A DNA stretch of 64,000 nt from Nannobrachium achirus (Eukaryota > Chordata > Actinopteri > Myctophiformes > Myctophidae): positions 40,573,340 to 40,637,339 of the forward strand of contig OY997642.1 in NCBI GenBank assembly GCA_963921795.1, in the 5' to 3' direction. The position numbers were made by a program, and so were the translations under genes. The notes beneath the pieces were generated by a model. The model saw only the letters and a list, made by a program, of their open reading frames with translations. It made no database searches and was not told the DNA's origin. Positions 11,726 to 60,366 of the stretch are shown here, piece after piece. The stretch's first letter is position 1. Each line of letters starts with the position of its first letter.

Positions 11726-11760
11726 TGTGCGCGTGTGTGCGTGTGTGCGTGTGTGTGTGT
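11519..11760. repeat. (AT)n block joined to (GT)n block
   Basis: About 130 bp of AT dinucleotides, broken by three 'aggct/agcct' interruptions that make it palindromic, run straight into about 100 bp of GT/GC-GT. The AT part can extrude as cruciform and the GT/GCGT part is Z-DNA-prone. Confidence 0.95.
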
Positions 11761-11859
11761 GTGCACTATATGTTTTGTTGGAATTTGTATTTGTTTGCAC
11801 TTTATTGTGATTACAAGGAATGAGCAGCCCTTAAGCTGTCCTATTCAAACACATACAGT

Positions 11860-11903
11860 ATATTAAATGTACATTATACAGTGTACGCACACGCACGCAT
11901 GCG

Positions 11904-11970
<67 letters not shown>

Positions 11971-12071
11971 AGAGACTCAAACATACTGTAGGAAGGCCTA
12001 CAACAGTGTGTACACACACACACACACACACACACACACTGACACAAACATAAACTTTATGTACATTATAC

Positions 12072-12128
<57 letters not shown>

Positions 12129-12154
12129 ACCCAAACATATGTACATTATACAGT

Positions 12155-12218
<64 letters not shown>
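11860..12218. repeat. Compound minisatellite with internal (AC)n runs
   Basis: A composite unit 'atgtacattatacagt(gt)acac(AC)n' plus 'tgacncaaacat' occurs about three times (near 11867, 12058 and 12139), each carrying its own AC tract of different length. The array lies between nitrobindin and agxt. Confidence 0.85.
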
Positions 12219-12220
<2 letters not shown>

Positions 12221-12319
12221 ACAGTGTGCAGTAATAACACTAAAGTGAATGTGCCGTAATAACTGAATACTGTGTGCACACAGTTGCGCATGGGTGTGTG
12301 TGTGTGTGTGTGTGCGTAC

Positions 12320-12350
<31 letters not shown>

Positions 12351-12386
12351 CGAGAATGTACATGGGGAGAAAAGAGTTTCAGCCTT

Positions 12387-12630
12387 AGGCCCATTCCCAC
12401 TGGGCCAGATAACAGATAAAAAAAATCTCTTTCTCCAGATATTTGTCCATTCAAAGTGGATGGTAGATACAGATAAAAAAAAATATCTACCACAGATATT
12501 TGCCACAGATACTTTTATCTGTGGCAAATATTTTTTTTTATCTGTATCCACCATCCACTTTGAATGGAAAAATATCTGGAGAAAGAGATTTTTTTATCTG
12601 TTATCTGGCCCAGTGGGAATGGGCCTTTAA
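12387..12630. mobile_element. Foldback MITE (about 240-bp near-perfect hairpin)
   Basis: The left arm begins aggcccattcccactgggcc and is repeated inverted at the right end as ggcccagtgggaatgggcct. The whole interior (agataacagataaaa, ctttctccagatat, cattcaaagtggatgg) is also mirrored. The element is one long hairpin with a short loop near 12505. A 3-bp TTA/TTT flank is compatible with a Harbinger-type insertion but imperfect. Confidence 0.8.
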
Positions 12631-12689
12631 TCTTACAATAGCCTGAGGATTGAAACAGTCCCTATACAATGAAGCAAGAGAACAGTTAA

Positions 12690-13039
12690 TAATGCACACT
12701 TTATTAACATTCTGTGGACAGTGGAATATAGAATGTCCCGTATATCTTTAAATTACTAACAAGGAAAGCCATGTTGGCTACATTTCATATGTTATTTATT
12801 TATTACAAAGCTTGGAACGTGGCACATACTCCAACCCTGCACTTGTAAGACGCTTTGGATAAGAGCGGCTGCTAAATGCTTAAATTGTAATTGAATCCAG
12901 TTATATTTATCATGGTGTGAAACTGAATCTCTCATACTTTAAGTAGCCTACAGTTGACCTTTTGTAGAACACACCATATTTTCTTCCCCTTTATGAATGA
13001 CAATATACTTTAGGGATCATGGAATGAGAGTCTTTTCCT
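12690..13039 (-). other. agxt: agxt 3' UTR
   Basis: Minus-strand AATAAA (plus TTTATT at 12700-12705) lies 335 nt after the agxt stop. No coding frame lies in between. Confidence 0.5.
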
Positions 13040-17764
<4,725 letters not shown>

Positions 17765-17809
17765 GGCTGGGGTCCTCGCTCCTGCCAAGCCGTTGAGTGA
17801 GATTGTCAC

Positions 17810-19790
17810 CGAGCAGACGAGGGGACTGAATTTGGCTGAGTTTTTAGAGAAGGTTTAAGACAAACAGGTCTTTGACCTCTTGGCCAACATGGGGAGTTGT
17901 ACAACTTGTACGTCACTCATTTAACCAAAGGCTGTGTAATATGAGGCCCGTCAGGATATCTTGTCACAATGATCTTAAGCTATAAAAAAAGAAAGAAGAA
18001 AAAACACATTTTGGCACACTTTGAGACTAATAGATCTGTACTTCATCATGATCATATGGTGAGGGCAGGTGGGGTTGAGTAGCAATTGGACTAGGGGATT
18101 TCCTCCCCTATACACAAACAAAATAGTCTACATGTTTTCTTGGAACCTCAACCCATTAATGAGTAAATGCTGTTACTCTTCAACCTATTAATGTGTGCTA
18201 CCAATAATTAAAAACACACTGGCATGCATACTGGTATGTCACACGCCTGAAGTGACTTTTACTTGACAACTCAGAACCAGTTCTGCTTAGTTTGGGGTTG
18301 TAGTGAGAGACGGACATGGTGTTTGTTAATTTTTTCCCACCCCATGAGCCAGTGCAGTTCAGGATATTAAAGAGGAGTCTTCCCTCTCTGAGAGAGCAGA
18401 TTGGCTGAGAAGACAGGTAAACAGACAGGGCCCACGTGCACAAAACACACACAGACACATATCTCTAAGCACAATAGCTCTTTTTTTTTACACAATAGTA
18501 CACATTACCTTTGACGTCCTTTCTTTGTTAAGTAAGAAAATAGTTCCAAATTATTGATCTAGGGAATGTGCCAATTAATGAGTGATAGTGTGTTGATCAC
18601 ATAATCGAGCCAAATCAAATGTTCCGCAGTTCGATTCCAACTGGAGCCATGTGTTGCATGTCCTTTCCCCTCTCTGCATCAGTTTCCTGTCTCTCTCTAC
18701 TATCCTGTTGTTTTTCCTCCTAGTCAGGTGGTCAGCATCCACCTGTTTGATGCAAACAAGAGGCCCCTCTTAGCACTGTTTGGCCTAGATTAGAAACATT
18801 GTTCCTCAAAACACCTCTCCTTCCCATGCAAAATGTGGATAAACTAATGTAAAACATCCTGAATAATACTGATTCGGTTTAATTTAACTTTTAATTCAAT
18901 TTGATTTGATTCAATTTATTTCAATTAAATCTAAATATCTATTGTTTAGTATGGGAAACGTATTTAGCCATGGTGACATCTTTTTAATGGCCTGTAATAG
19001 AAGAGCTCGGCTTAAAGGTTATTTCATTGTATGACTGTGTCACTCCTATTTCAGTGGGCCACAATATGATACTGATACCCTAACTCTAACCTGAGTAAAC
19101 AAATATTGGATTAATTATTTGCTTTATAGTGGAGTAATTGAACATCTAGTGTTGTGTAGTTGTACAGCTTGCTTCGTCCGGTTTTTCTCAGCTATTATGC
19201 CACAAGAAAACTATGGGTAGAGATTCCCCTCTCCCTGTCCAACATAGTCAATAATTACACTGGCTAAATAAATGAGACCCAGTGCTGTTTACTTCACATT
19301 GGCCTTTGTACTGCAGAGAGGAACATTCACATTTCACCAACGAGAGTAAAGAGGATTGGGGTGGAATAGAGAGAGTGGGAGAGAGAGTCATAATAACTTT
19401 CACCTGTTATGTCTGGTGATCTGCTAGCAAGTGTTACCGTTGTAGTAAATTCTACATGGATTACCCAATCAGAACCAAAAGTGCTATTACAATCAATATG
19501 CTAAAGATAAGGCCCACACAGTCATGTGTTGTGGATTCTTGAAACTAAAGTCTAAATGCGTCAAGAGACCTCACAGAAACGTATATCTCACATCCATGCT
19601 TAGCCCGCTGCCACCACATTATCTGTTATTATGTATACAAATATTGAGAGAATTATTGATCTCTCCATGCCCAAAATCAAAATGTTAAGTAAAATAGAGT
19701 GACATGCCCCCTGTAAGTTTTTTTTTTGTATTTGTCTGAGTGCCTGTCTATCAGTCAACATTTCTATGTCATATGCTGACTGAATATTTT
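17810..19790. other. Intergenic agxt-kif1a, left part, nothing coding
   Basis: It is the upstream region of both divergent genes. AT-rich, with no exon-like frame and no clear repeat except short A/T runs. The agxt promoter must lie just right of 17764, but no unambiguous TATA or initiator could be chosen. Confidence 0.5.
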
Positions 19791-19803
19791 TAATTATCTA
19801 CTG

Positions 19804-20318
19804 CAGGGGTCTTCAACAGGGGGTCCGGGACCCCTAGGGGGTCCTCAGAGTTACTACAGGGGGTCCTCCAAATCTTTGTGTGGTGAACCCTAGCGTCCAT
19901 ATTCTGAGAACTTTAGCCAAAAATAGCAGATCTACAAGCTCACAACGCCTTGTAGATCGGCTATTTTTGGCAGAGAGGTTTGGTGTAGAGGGGAAAAAGA
20001 GGTTCAGGTTCAGGTTCGGTTTATTAGTCAAATGCGTATCCATACAAGTACAGACAAACAATGAAATGCTTGTGCCAAGAGCACTCTCGGCCTTAGAGCA
20101 GACCAAGTACAGAGTGAAAGGTCAAGTTTTTTTAAGTATTGATGGTTCAAGTGGTTAAATATCTGAAAACACAAATTGACATGAATCCAAAATACACTGA
20201 TGATTTTGCTGTCAAACAATGAAACTATATGGAATCTATGAACAGGTTGTGGGGGTCCCTGCTTCATCTCTCTCTCTCAACTAAGGGGTCCGTGGCCTGA
20301 AAATGTTGAAGACCCCTG
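19804..20318. mobile_element. hAT-type MITE, 515 bp, perfect 8-bp TSD
   Basis: The ends CAGGGGTCTTCAAC and GTTGAAGACCCCTG are perfect 14-bp inverted repeats. The flanks atctactg (19796-19803) and atctactg (20319-20326) are an exact 8-bp target duplication, as made by hAT transposases. The interior has no transposase frame and holds the recurrent hairpin at 19924-19967. An inverted relative is at 45990-46401. Confidence 0.9.
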
Positions 20319-20997
20319 ATCTACTGTATTTGCACAAACCATATGTAGCATCTGTCTCTGCAGTGCCTTGGCACACACATCACATACAGACAGCACTCAT
20401 CACCCTACCTGCATGCTCTGCTGGCACAAGTAATAAATCATTTGTAAAGATTAACCACTTCAGCCCTATATACTGTACTTTGCCGTATGACAAATACAAA
20501 AATAGCCATCTATGCCATGCCCAAAATAAGGACGCCAGGGTCTAAGTTCTAAGTTGTGAAATTCTGACACTATCACTGAAGGAGTTGCCACTGTGTAGGA
20601 TGCATTGTAATGTTCACTGCATGTGTGCGGGCTGTCCAGCAGATGGTGATCAAAACTGTCTTTTGCTTATTGGAGGCTGGTTCTTTACCAACACTCCTGT
20701 TTTCATTGATCGAAAAAATAAATCATCATGCTTTGCGAGTATCAGTGCAATGTTTTTCTGATAATAAAAACAGGGAGACGTTGATCATTCAGAATATAGT
20801 CAGATATTTACTGATCATGTACTGTATAGTACATAACACAGTATAACAGCATTAACTATAAAATGCTTTAGATTAGAAATGTATTTCTAAGTGGCACGTG
20901 TTAGATTGTTATGTTGCATTATTTCAAAGTATTATGGGAATTCCTAATTATTCCATTCAATTGTGCAGTACATCAGGCAACAGAGCCATTCAGCAGA

Positions 20998-21018
20998 ATC
21001 AGCACCATGGACAGAGAC
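20998..21018 (+). promoter_or_regulatory. RE1/NRSE (REST-binding) site upstream of kif1a
   Basis: The 21-mer reads a-TCAGCACCATGGACAG-agac and matches the RE1 consensus at 18 of 21 positions by eye, including both half-sites (CAGCACC and GGACAG) at canonical spacing. REST silences neuronal genes outside neurons, and KIF1A is a neuronal kinesin. The site is 3.3 kb upstream of the kif1a ATG and about 1.7 kb upstream of the inferred first exon. Function is inferred, not shown. Confidence 0.75.
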
Positions 21019-21779
21019 CTTTTGGGATAGGTACAGGCAACTGTAGACCTGCTGATACTGAATCAAAGTGATACTACATAAACTTGTGCTTGACCAGTAT
21101 AGCGATGTTCAGTACTACTGTCTTCACTTGATAGTTCCAGAACGATGGTTGGAAAATGAATAGACTCCTTCTCTTTTCTCTCCCTCAATCCTTCTCTTCT
21201 CCTCTCTCTTCCTAAATCCTTCTCATTGTGCTTTGTGCCTCATCCCCTCCGTCTCTATCACCAAGTAGATGCCAGTACCCCTTGAAGAACTCACTGCAGG
21301 TGTCTGTGAAGACTGTTATAGTTTTATGTTTGACCTTTCTCTCCTTACCACTGTATTGATAAATATGCTCTTTGAGTTGAACTAGAATTTGTTTCCCTAT
21401 TTTCTTACTTACTTAAGTACACCTCCTACTAGCCAAGAATCCTAATATCATGTTGGTGGAAGGGTGGTTAGTTAGTGACATCCCCATGTAAAAGTCCCCA
21501 GACTCTGGTGCAGCCATAGGCCCTGACTGCTCTTCTCTGGTTAATGAATGTGAATGAATGTTAGTGAATGGCTACTAAATGTTTATTTGATAAGAAAGTC
21601 ATAAGTGACTTTTGCTCTGTAGACCTAAATTATTGTATAATCAATGCAAGGTACAATCTTTCATTGAAACAGTGAGTTGGTCATAAAGTGGGTGCATGTG
21701 GACACGGGCAGTGACAGTGTTTAGACCGTTGTTTCTCAGACCACAAGTGCTCCTTCTGGCCAATACCAAATACTGCTGA

Positions 21780-22560
21780 AATTGTCTCTCCTGCGCCTCC
21801 TGTAGGCTTCCTCTCAGCTTTCCAGCCGTCTGCCTCAGAAAACTCTTGGGGATGTTGGACTACTTACTCCTATGAAACAAAGGACACAGGCTAACCGCAG
21901 CTAATCTAATGTGTCTCGAGTTGTTTACCAGGATGGGGCTCCCTCCGGTGCCTGGCTGTCTCCTTTCCATTCTCTCCGTTTCTCCCCCAGCCTCTTCCAC
22001 CCTCTCTGCATTCATCACACACTTTTCCTTCCCTGCACTCACCATCCTTTTTTCTCCTCTTGCTTTCTTTCCATTCCTCCCTTCTTTCCTGATATTGTGG
22101 CCTGCATTCTCATCCGGGTCCCCCCCTCTCCCTCTGCCCGTCTCTCTCCTCCCTCCCTGCCTCCATCACTCCCTGCTTCATCTCAGGGTGCTGCATCGCT
22201 CTGTCTGGCTGCCTCCCACATGATGATGATGCTGCTGCTGATGTCATCGCAGCCTACTAGCATCCCTGACTCGGCCTGTGCGGCCATTTTCCAGTCACAC
22301 TGACAGAGGCCTCTCTCAAAATCTCAGTACCACCTGCATCCATCCAGCCATCCACCCAGCCATCATATGTATCCATCCAACCCTTGCTCCTCCCTCCCTC
22401 CCCTATCTCCCTCTCACTCTTTCTGTGACTGACGCACCACTGTGTGCCAGGCTCTGGCCCACCCTTCTCTCTCTCTCTCTCTCTCTCCCTCTCTCTGTCT
22501 GTCTCTCTCTCTCATTCTGTCCCCTCTCTCTTGCCAGGGGCGGATTCTACATGCATGGAT
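21780..22560. promoter_or_regulatory. Pyrimidine-rich region, probable kif1a promoter/5' region
   Basis: A long C/T-biased stretch on the plus strand with CT repeats at about 22463-22520. No TATA box is obvious. The Ser/Pro/Leu-rich open frames here (21911-22303, 22278-22580) reflect composition only. The placement upstream of a candidate 5' UTR exon suggests a promoter-proximal role, which is inference. Confidence 0.35.
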
Positions 22561-22702
22561 GCACTAAGGGATGCTGTTAGGTGATCAAGGAGCGAGCGAG
22601 AGAACAAACATATCAGGGAAAATAGACAGGAGGAAGCAAGACACAGGAACATTTGGGCTCAGCTCAGGCAGAGGACTCATCCTCTGCTGTTGTTGAGTGT
22701 GA
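22561..22702 (+). other. kif1a: Possible kif1a 5' UTR exon
   Basis: The sequence ends gttgagtgtgag followed by a strong donor gtaaga at 22703. The first coding exon of kif1a begins at an acceptor (ctccag, 24251-24256), so at least one upstream non-coding exon must exist and this is the best donor seen. The 5' limit is unknown. Confidence 0.4.
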
Positions 22703-24075
22703 GGTAAGACTAACCTTTCCATTCTGATGCTGGTGTTGTTTTTCATGGCATGGCGCAGCAGCAGAGGCAGCAATGGGTGGTACTCTTTGGGATGGACAGT
22801 GTGTGTTGTTGGCCATTTTGAGGCCCTCAGATAAACAACAATGTGAATAAAGGCACTGCGACAGGATGTTGATTATACAGGGTTCTTGTATCTTATATCT
22901 AAATGTCCAGGTTCATCATTATTTATTATCATTCATCATTTTGTATTATCATCATGAGAATGGTTGTGGCATTCTCTTGAAATTGCTTAAGGATTTGCAA
23001 AAAATTAAAATAGCCCAGGATTACCCAGCCAGCCTCCTTTCTGTCGCAGTGTTGATGTGACATAATGTGGTTAATAGAGTAGCATTATGTTAAAACTAAG
23101 GCTAGTGAGAATGGTTAAACACAGCAGTGGCCTGCTCAGCTGCTGCTGCTGCTGCTGCGTTGCTGGCTGCCTTTGAGGTGCGGCAGCAACACAAGATGGA
23201 GGTGACAATATTTACTTTCGCTAGTGTGTAAAAAAATCATATTAGTTTCTCTTTCTGGAAGCCAAATGATCACTAGGTGCAAGAGAATTTAAGCAAAAGT
23301 CAAACAAATCCACCGTGTTTTCCAACCAGCATCGCAGTGGATGATGGTAACAAATCCAGAGCAATCGCATTTACAGTGGATGGGTTTTGATTAGCGTTTT
23401 TACAGTGGATGGGTTTTGATAGCGTTTGTTGTTTTTCACCGGCTGTAAAATTTAGCTTTTCGCATCTTATCTCAAGCTGTGGCGTCGGAAGTCCGTCATT
23501 CATTTGTCACGACAGAAGCATACAAAAATATATGTGTTTATCAAAAGAGGAGTAGAGACGTCACAGCCTCCGTGAAGGTGCAGCAGATTACATTACATCG
23601 CATAGTCTCATCCGCCGCCTTATGGAGGAAAGGGATATGAGAATCCTAGAATAAGCGGCCATTTCAGTATTATAGGCAGTATAAATGGCAACACAGCATC
23701 TATCGGAAGTGCGTGCTGTTTTTCAAACGAAACCAATGGCCGATGGGTGGCATAGCCTATATAGGTTTCTAGCTGTTATATTATGTTTTAAATATAATGG
23801 AGATTGAAGCTGATAGGCCTGAAATAATCGGGTATAAACAAATGTAATGCCTATATTTCTGTCGCAGCAAAACTGGAGGCTGGCAATAAACTGAAAGACT
23901 GCTGGGCTATAACACAATGCAGCTATAGCTAGACTAAACTACCGGTATTGTGATTACTATTAGACCTACTGTAGACTACACGTAGGCTACTAGGCTTAGA
24001 CCTACCACCTTTTGTTTTGTGCATAAGAGTAGCACATAATGAGGAATTATCTACAGTATAGTGCAATACAAAGCA

Positions 24076-24123
<48 letters not shown>

Positions 24124-24256
24124 TCTTTCTTTTCTGTCTATATAGCCTACTATGGCCTAATAGTCCATTACTGGTGGAGGTAATGAGATTAGACTATAGG
24201 GGGATTGTGGACCACCAGTCTAATCTCAACAATTCCTTTTGTCTCTGTTTCTCCAG
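22703..24256 (+). other. Likely kif1a 5' UTR intron
   Basis: It holds a (CTG)n of about 7 units near 23140, an imperfect tandem copy of tttacagtggatgggttttgat (23369 and 23399), and a (CT)n run at 24079-24124. No coding exon is seen. Confidence 0.45.
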
Positions 24257-24325
24257 GTGACCGGTGTGTGAGCCAGACCACAGCTCCCCACTGTTTAGTC
24301 ACAGCGCCCCCCTCCCAGCAGCACC

Positions 24326-55687
<31,362 letters not shown>

Positions 55688-58600
55688 GAAGTGAAGCTGC
55701 CTGGTGGAAACAAGCTTATGCTCGGCCCACCCTCCTGTTCTAATGTACATAAACCATATAAAACAACCTTATACATAGTCCATATGAAACAAACTCCTGT
55801 ACAATGACCCTCCCCTGTCGTACACAACAGTACATTGCTCACCCTGAGAACTCCTTGACCATCCTCCCTCATTTTTGCAGTCTCTTTCAATAGATCCCCC
55901 GCACCCCTAAAAACCCTGCATGGTGTTTGTCCTCCTGATGCATAGAAGAACCAGACCAGACTAACGAAATGACCCATAGTCCTATTTAGGAGCTTATCTC
56001 TGCAGGGCATTGCGACTAGTACAGTAGGACACTGTCATTACCTAGGCAAACAGGTGTCTATAGAAGGATATAAGAGATAGACAGATCTTTACGTTGTTTT
56101 ACATATCTAAATAACGGTGTCATGCTCAATACCTCTGTCATGCATCTTCGTACACCCTATATAACACCCCCTGTCTTCAACCTTGCATTGTATTTCTCCT
56201 TGAACACAGTCAAATGAGGGCTGAAACTAATAGTGAGACAGTAATATCTGTTTTGTGGTCTTTGTCATGCCAGATGTTTCTCTGTGTAGGTGTGTTTGTT
56301 GAGAGCAGGGACACTGGCACTTTTTACACCAGACTCATTCTTCTACTGTAAGCAGCATTTACATTACCTCAGTATGGAATGGCTGGGTGTTCTATGGCGT
56401 AAAGTAGTACTGCACGTCACTGTTCTAGTAACAGAGGCTTCACATAAGCATCCAGAGGAGCAGGTTATTGCTGCAAGCGATGGCCAGTAAGGGCATCAGA
56501 GGGATTTGATTCCACTAAAGGGGAAGATTTTCGACTGCAATGTGTATATTTTCTTTTCTGTCTGCTTTTAAATGAGTAAACTAAAACAGATTTGTCCGCT
56601 GCCCGTGAAGCTGTCCTTGCCTGTGCGGTTGTGTAATACTTTTGTGTACAGTTAACTTATTATTTATTGCTCCTAATTGGACATTTTTTGTACTGTATTT
56701 CGTTCATGATGGCACAACTGACCACTCTTTTTTTGCATCGCACTTTAAAATCTTGAGTTAATGTTTCATATCATTTGCTCAGTTGTTTTAACCAAAGCAT
56801 CTTGTCTGAAACCTTCTAAAACCTTTCCACTCGGATAGTTGTGTTTTTGTTTATTTATTTTTATTTTTTATTTTTTTTACACATTTTTATTGACAGATTT
56901 TCTTACAAGGTTATGCTCACCCGTGGCAACTTCAAATCTGTTCTATATTTTAAATAAGACTATTATAGACAGATTTATTTTGAGATATTATTTGTTTTAT
57001 GCTATCCTAGCCACTAGAGTACTGTACAATGCCAGGTTTGAAGTTGAACGGCCCTTTGCTCTTTTAACAGCTAAATGAAACGGGAAGTAGCGAAGTAGCT
57101 GAGGTCTTGTATTTTATTGTGACGTTCGGTATGTGGACCAAGGACCGACACAGTAAATTCCTCAGTTCTAATTTATCTCTTTTACGGGTCCATTTGTACA
57201 CTCTCTGAGTTAAATTAGCAGTGAGGATTTTGCTTTGTGAACCCTGATGATACCAGAAGTTAAGAACAGTTACGTTATATGTTTGTGTACAAGTGCATTA
57301 TCCATGCACCAGGTAGTGCCTCCCATTGTTTACCTCTTGTTCTTTCTTTCTCATCTTTTCTTGTTCCAACTGCACCTCATATCATCCTGTTCATTCATAA
57401 GCCCAACATTAGCTTAACATTAACAGTATATTCTGAGCAAGCTTTTATCTACTGTCTGTTAGATATTATGGATCTTTTTCTATTGTTGATCTTTGACAGT
57501 GGCTGAATATAATGTCATGTAGAACATACAGTAGCAGTAGTGTGTAACAATACATACAGCACATAGCACTGTATATCTTCACAGTCATTTACTGTAAATG
57601 TTGCATTTAAAAAAACCTCAGCTGAGCTTTTGTACTGTATCTAAATATTTTACAGCCTGGTGCTTGTATCAGAAACCAATACAGTATGATTATCTTGATG
57701 TTATTACACATTTGACGTCCAGGGATTAGTTCCTAGTTGCTTTCATGTGTCTCTCGTCCTACATCATACTAAGATGACCCCAAATGTAAAAAATGGATAA
57801 ATGTGTAACCTGTCAAACTAGAATGATCTTGAGACATTTAAATGCATCCTGTCATTTAAATGATGCTATTGTCACTGTCAGTGTATAATCTTGTCAGTAC
57901 TCTATATTGTCTCATAACGCTCCATTTTGAGTCTGAACCAACGCCATGGTCTGCCAGCCATTTGGTCTTTGTCTTGCTGTTCTCTGACTTGTCTTGCTGT
58001 TCTCTGACTTAACTAAAGGACATAACGTATTAGGTACCCTGCATGCCTCAGGCCAGCAAACCTGTTGAGCATCACCACTTAATACTCAGAAAATACAAGC
58101 AAGATCTGACTCGCATGATGTTACATGACGAGATTAACAGACTAATTCAAACCACCTTGTATTGTAGTGCTTATTTTTAGTTCACAATTGCACCATCTGG
58201 TGGATTACCTTTTCTTGGCAGCAAATTGGTGTTATGTGTCATTTTCAAGGAAGGCCTAAATCAATTTACTGTACCTTCTGAATCATGTTTTGGGTCATCT
58301 TTGTATTGGACATAGAGATTTGTTTTGTCTTTTAGCTTTTCTTAGAATGCCAATAGATGTTTATGTTGCCTGCTGGAACAGTGGACAAGTACTAACAGTA
58401 GAAAGCTTTATCAAATGATGTGGGAAATGGATTTGTGGGTTTCCAATGTAGAATGAAACCAATGATCATGCACGAATCATCATATTTATTATGATTTTAT
58501 TGTTAAGAATGTATGGATAAAGACAGAAGAAATGAAATGCCCCCGCTTGATGGAAGAAGACAGTTTTGTATCGAAATTGTGCTCTTGTCACCTCATCAAT

Positions 58601-59415
58601 CAGTCCTCCACTACTGCATCAAATTGCATTGGATCTTAATCCTACAAATATTATTTAGGTCTAAATTATGTTAAAATCAAATCAGTGATACCTCACTGCA
58701 GTTTCTAAGTTTGCAGGCTGCTTGATAGAATGTGTAAAGATAAAATGATACGTTGTTACTTTATGGATTTGGCTGCTTATTTAAGTGGCATAGTTCTGGA
58801 TCTAAGCATGCAGATCCTTTATCTTCCGCTCTGCTCTCTCTCTCTTTGCCTCTGTCCCTTGCCTTACTGCTTGCTAATGATGGCAGCTTCCCCTCCTCTC
58901 CCAAGTGCTGCTTGTAAACTATTGCTACCCATGACCCTGTATCAACTAACTGGATACCTTCTTGGTTCTTGTCATGTATATAAAACCAGACTGCTGTGTT
59001 GGATCCTAGCACACACAGATCATATTAACTCTCTTTATCGCTCCTCCACTTTATACCATGATGAGTAAGAATTAAAAAGAAAAATCAGACCCGGTGCTTT
59101 GTTAAGTGTCCTCTCAGAAGCAGCGATAGTGCTTACAAGAGGGGTACAGTAGTTTTGCACTTTTGATGTCAAATGTGGGAGCAAGATTGACAGTGGACAA
59201 AAAGGACTTGGTAATTGATCCTGGGTCAGCACTCCTGTTCTCTGAGCTGCTTGATAAGAACCGGGTCACATGAAGTCTGATGAGGAAGTCTTAATCTCAG
59301 TGCTCACATTTATCTTTGAGTGTTCTGGAGTTTCTGCTGGTGTCTTCTTATGTCTGTGGACACGTAATAAAAAGTTGTTGAGAAAAAATGTGAAATAAAT
59401 AAAATAAATGTTGGA
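55688..59415 (+). other. kif1a: kif1a 3' UTR, about 3.7 kb
   Basis: No coding exon follows the stop. The first clustered poly(A) signals are AATAAA at 59366-59371 and 59394-59399 with more A-rich hexamers after. A 20-bp exact tandem copy of gtcttgctgttctctgactt lies near 57972-58012. Long 3' UTRs are common in neuronal kinesins. Short open frames inside (e.g. 58730-59068) show no domain. Confidence 0.6.
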
Positions 59416-59840
59416 ACTCATTATTTTTGTGTCAGTTTGGATTTTATTGTTGGAAGTCGTTTTAGTTTATCGCATTGACATGGCTTGGTTGTTATGGCCA
59501 TTTTAGCCTATGACCTTGTATGACACAATCTCTGGTTCTTGGTAACGTGATTTTAAAGTTCAACTTTGGCAGAGTTGGAACAAGTCTTTCACTGTTCAAA
59601 ACAGATTGGCTTTTGAATAAACAGCACATCACTCATCATTTCACCTGAAAAAAACGATTGAAAAATGTTGACCTAGCCTATAACCAAGTTTTTGGCTTGT
59701 AAGAGTTTTCGTGCATTATGATGATAAATGAATAAATCTCATACTATAAAACTATGCCTCAGTTGGGTAACACTGTGTAAATACTGCTCAGTTGCTCAAC
59801 ACTTTGTGCAGTACTTTCACTTTCAGGACATTGTGTACAT

Positions 59841-59881
<41 letters not shown>

Positions 59882-60366
59882 CGCGCGCAAGTGATTGGTT
59901 GTGAGCTTCTCTATTATTGATAAAGCACTCACAATGTACTCAACCCAAGCAGGAGCCGCCCATTACACTAATCTGCTTATAAGAGAGGCATAAACCCTTA
60001 TCGTTACAAATACAAAGGTGCTTTATAGAGTGAGTGAGGGGCACAGAGGAGGTTCCTGCTTTCAAGTCAGGGGTTTAAGGGTGTCTTTGTGATTGTGTTG
60101 TCTTGTGACTGAGATACTGTCCTGCAGGTCTGCTATATGTGTGAGGCGGCGTGATGAATATTTTACTGTGCATTAAGTGCGTGTCTGTCTACCTTCCTCT
60201 GACTGTAGCCCCCTCTCTGTCTCGTTCTCATTTTCTCTCAGTATTTGTGTCATGGGTTCCTTTGGCAGACCTACCTTTTCACCACACTCCTGTAACTATC
60301 AGTGATATCAGGTCTAACTAACTATTGGGTCTCTCCTAGTAATGAGACCTCAGGTGTCAATGAGTT
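59416..60366. other. Intergenic between kif1a and LTR element
   Basis: AT-rich, with a (GT)n-GCGCGC tract at about 59844-59889. No coding exon was found. Confidence 0.5.

Noticed and set aside
21909-22580. Ser/Pro/Leu-rich frames upstream of kif1a
   Set aside because: They reflect C/T-rich composition; no recognisable protein, no splice support.
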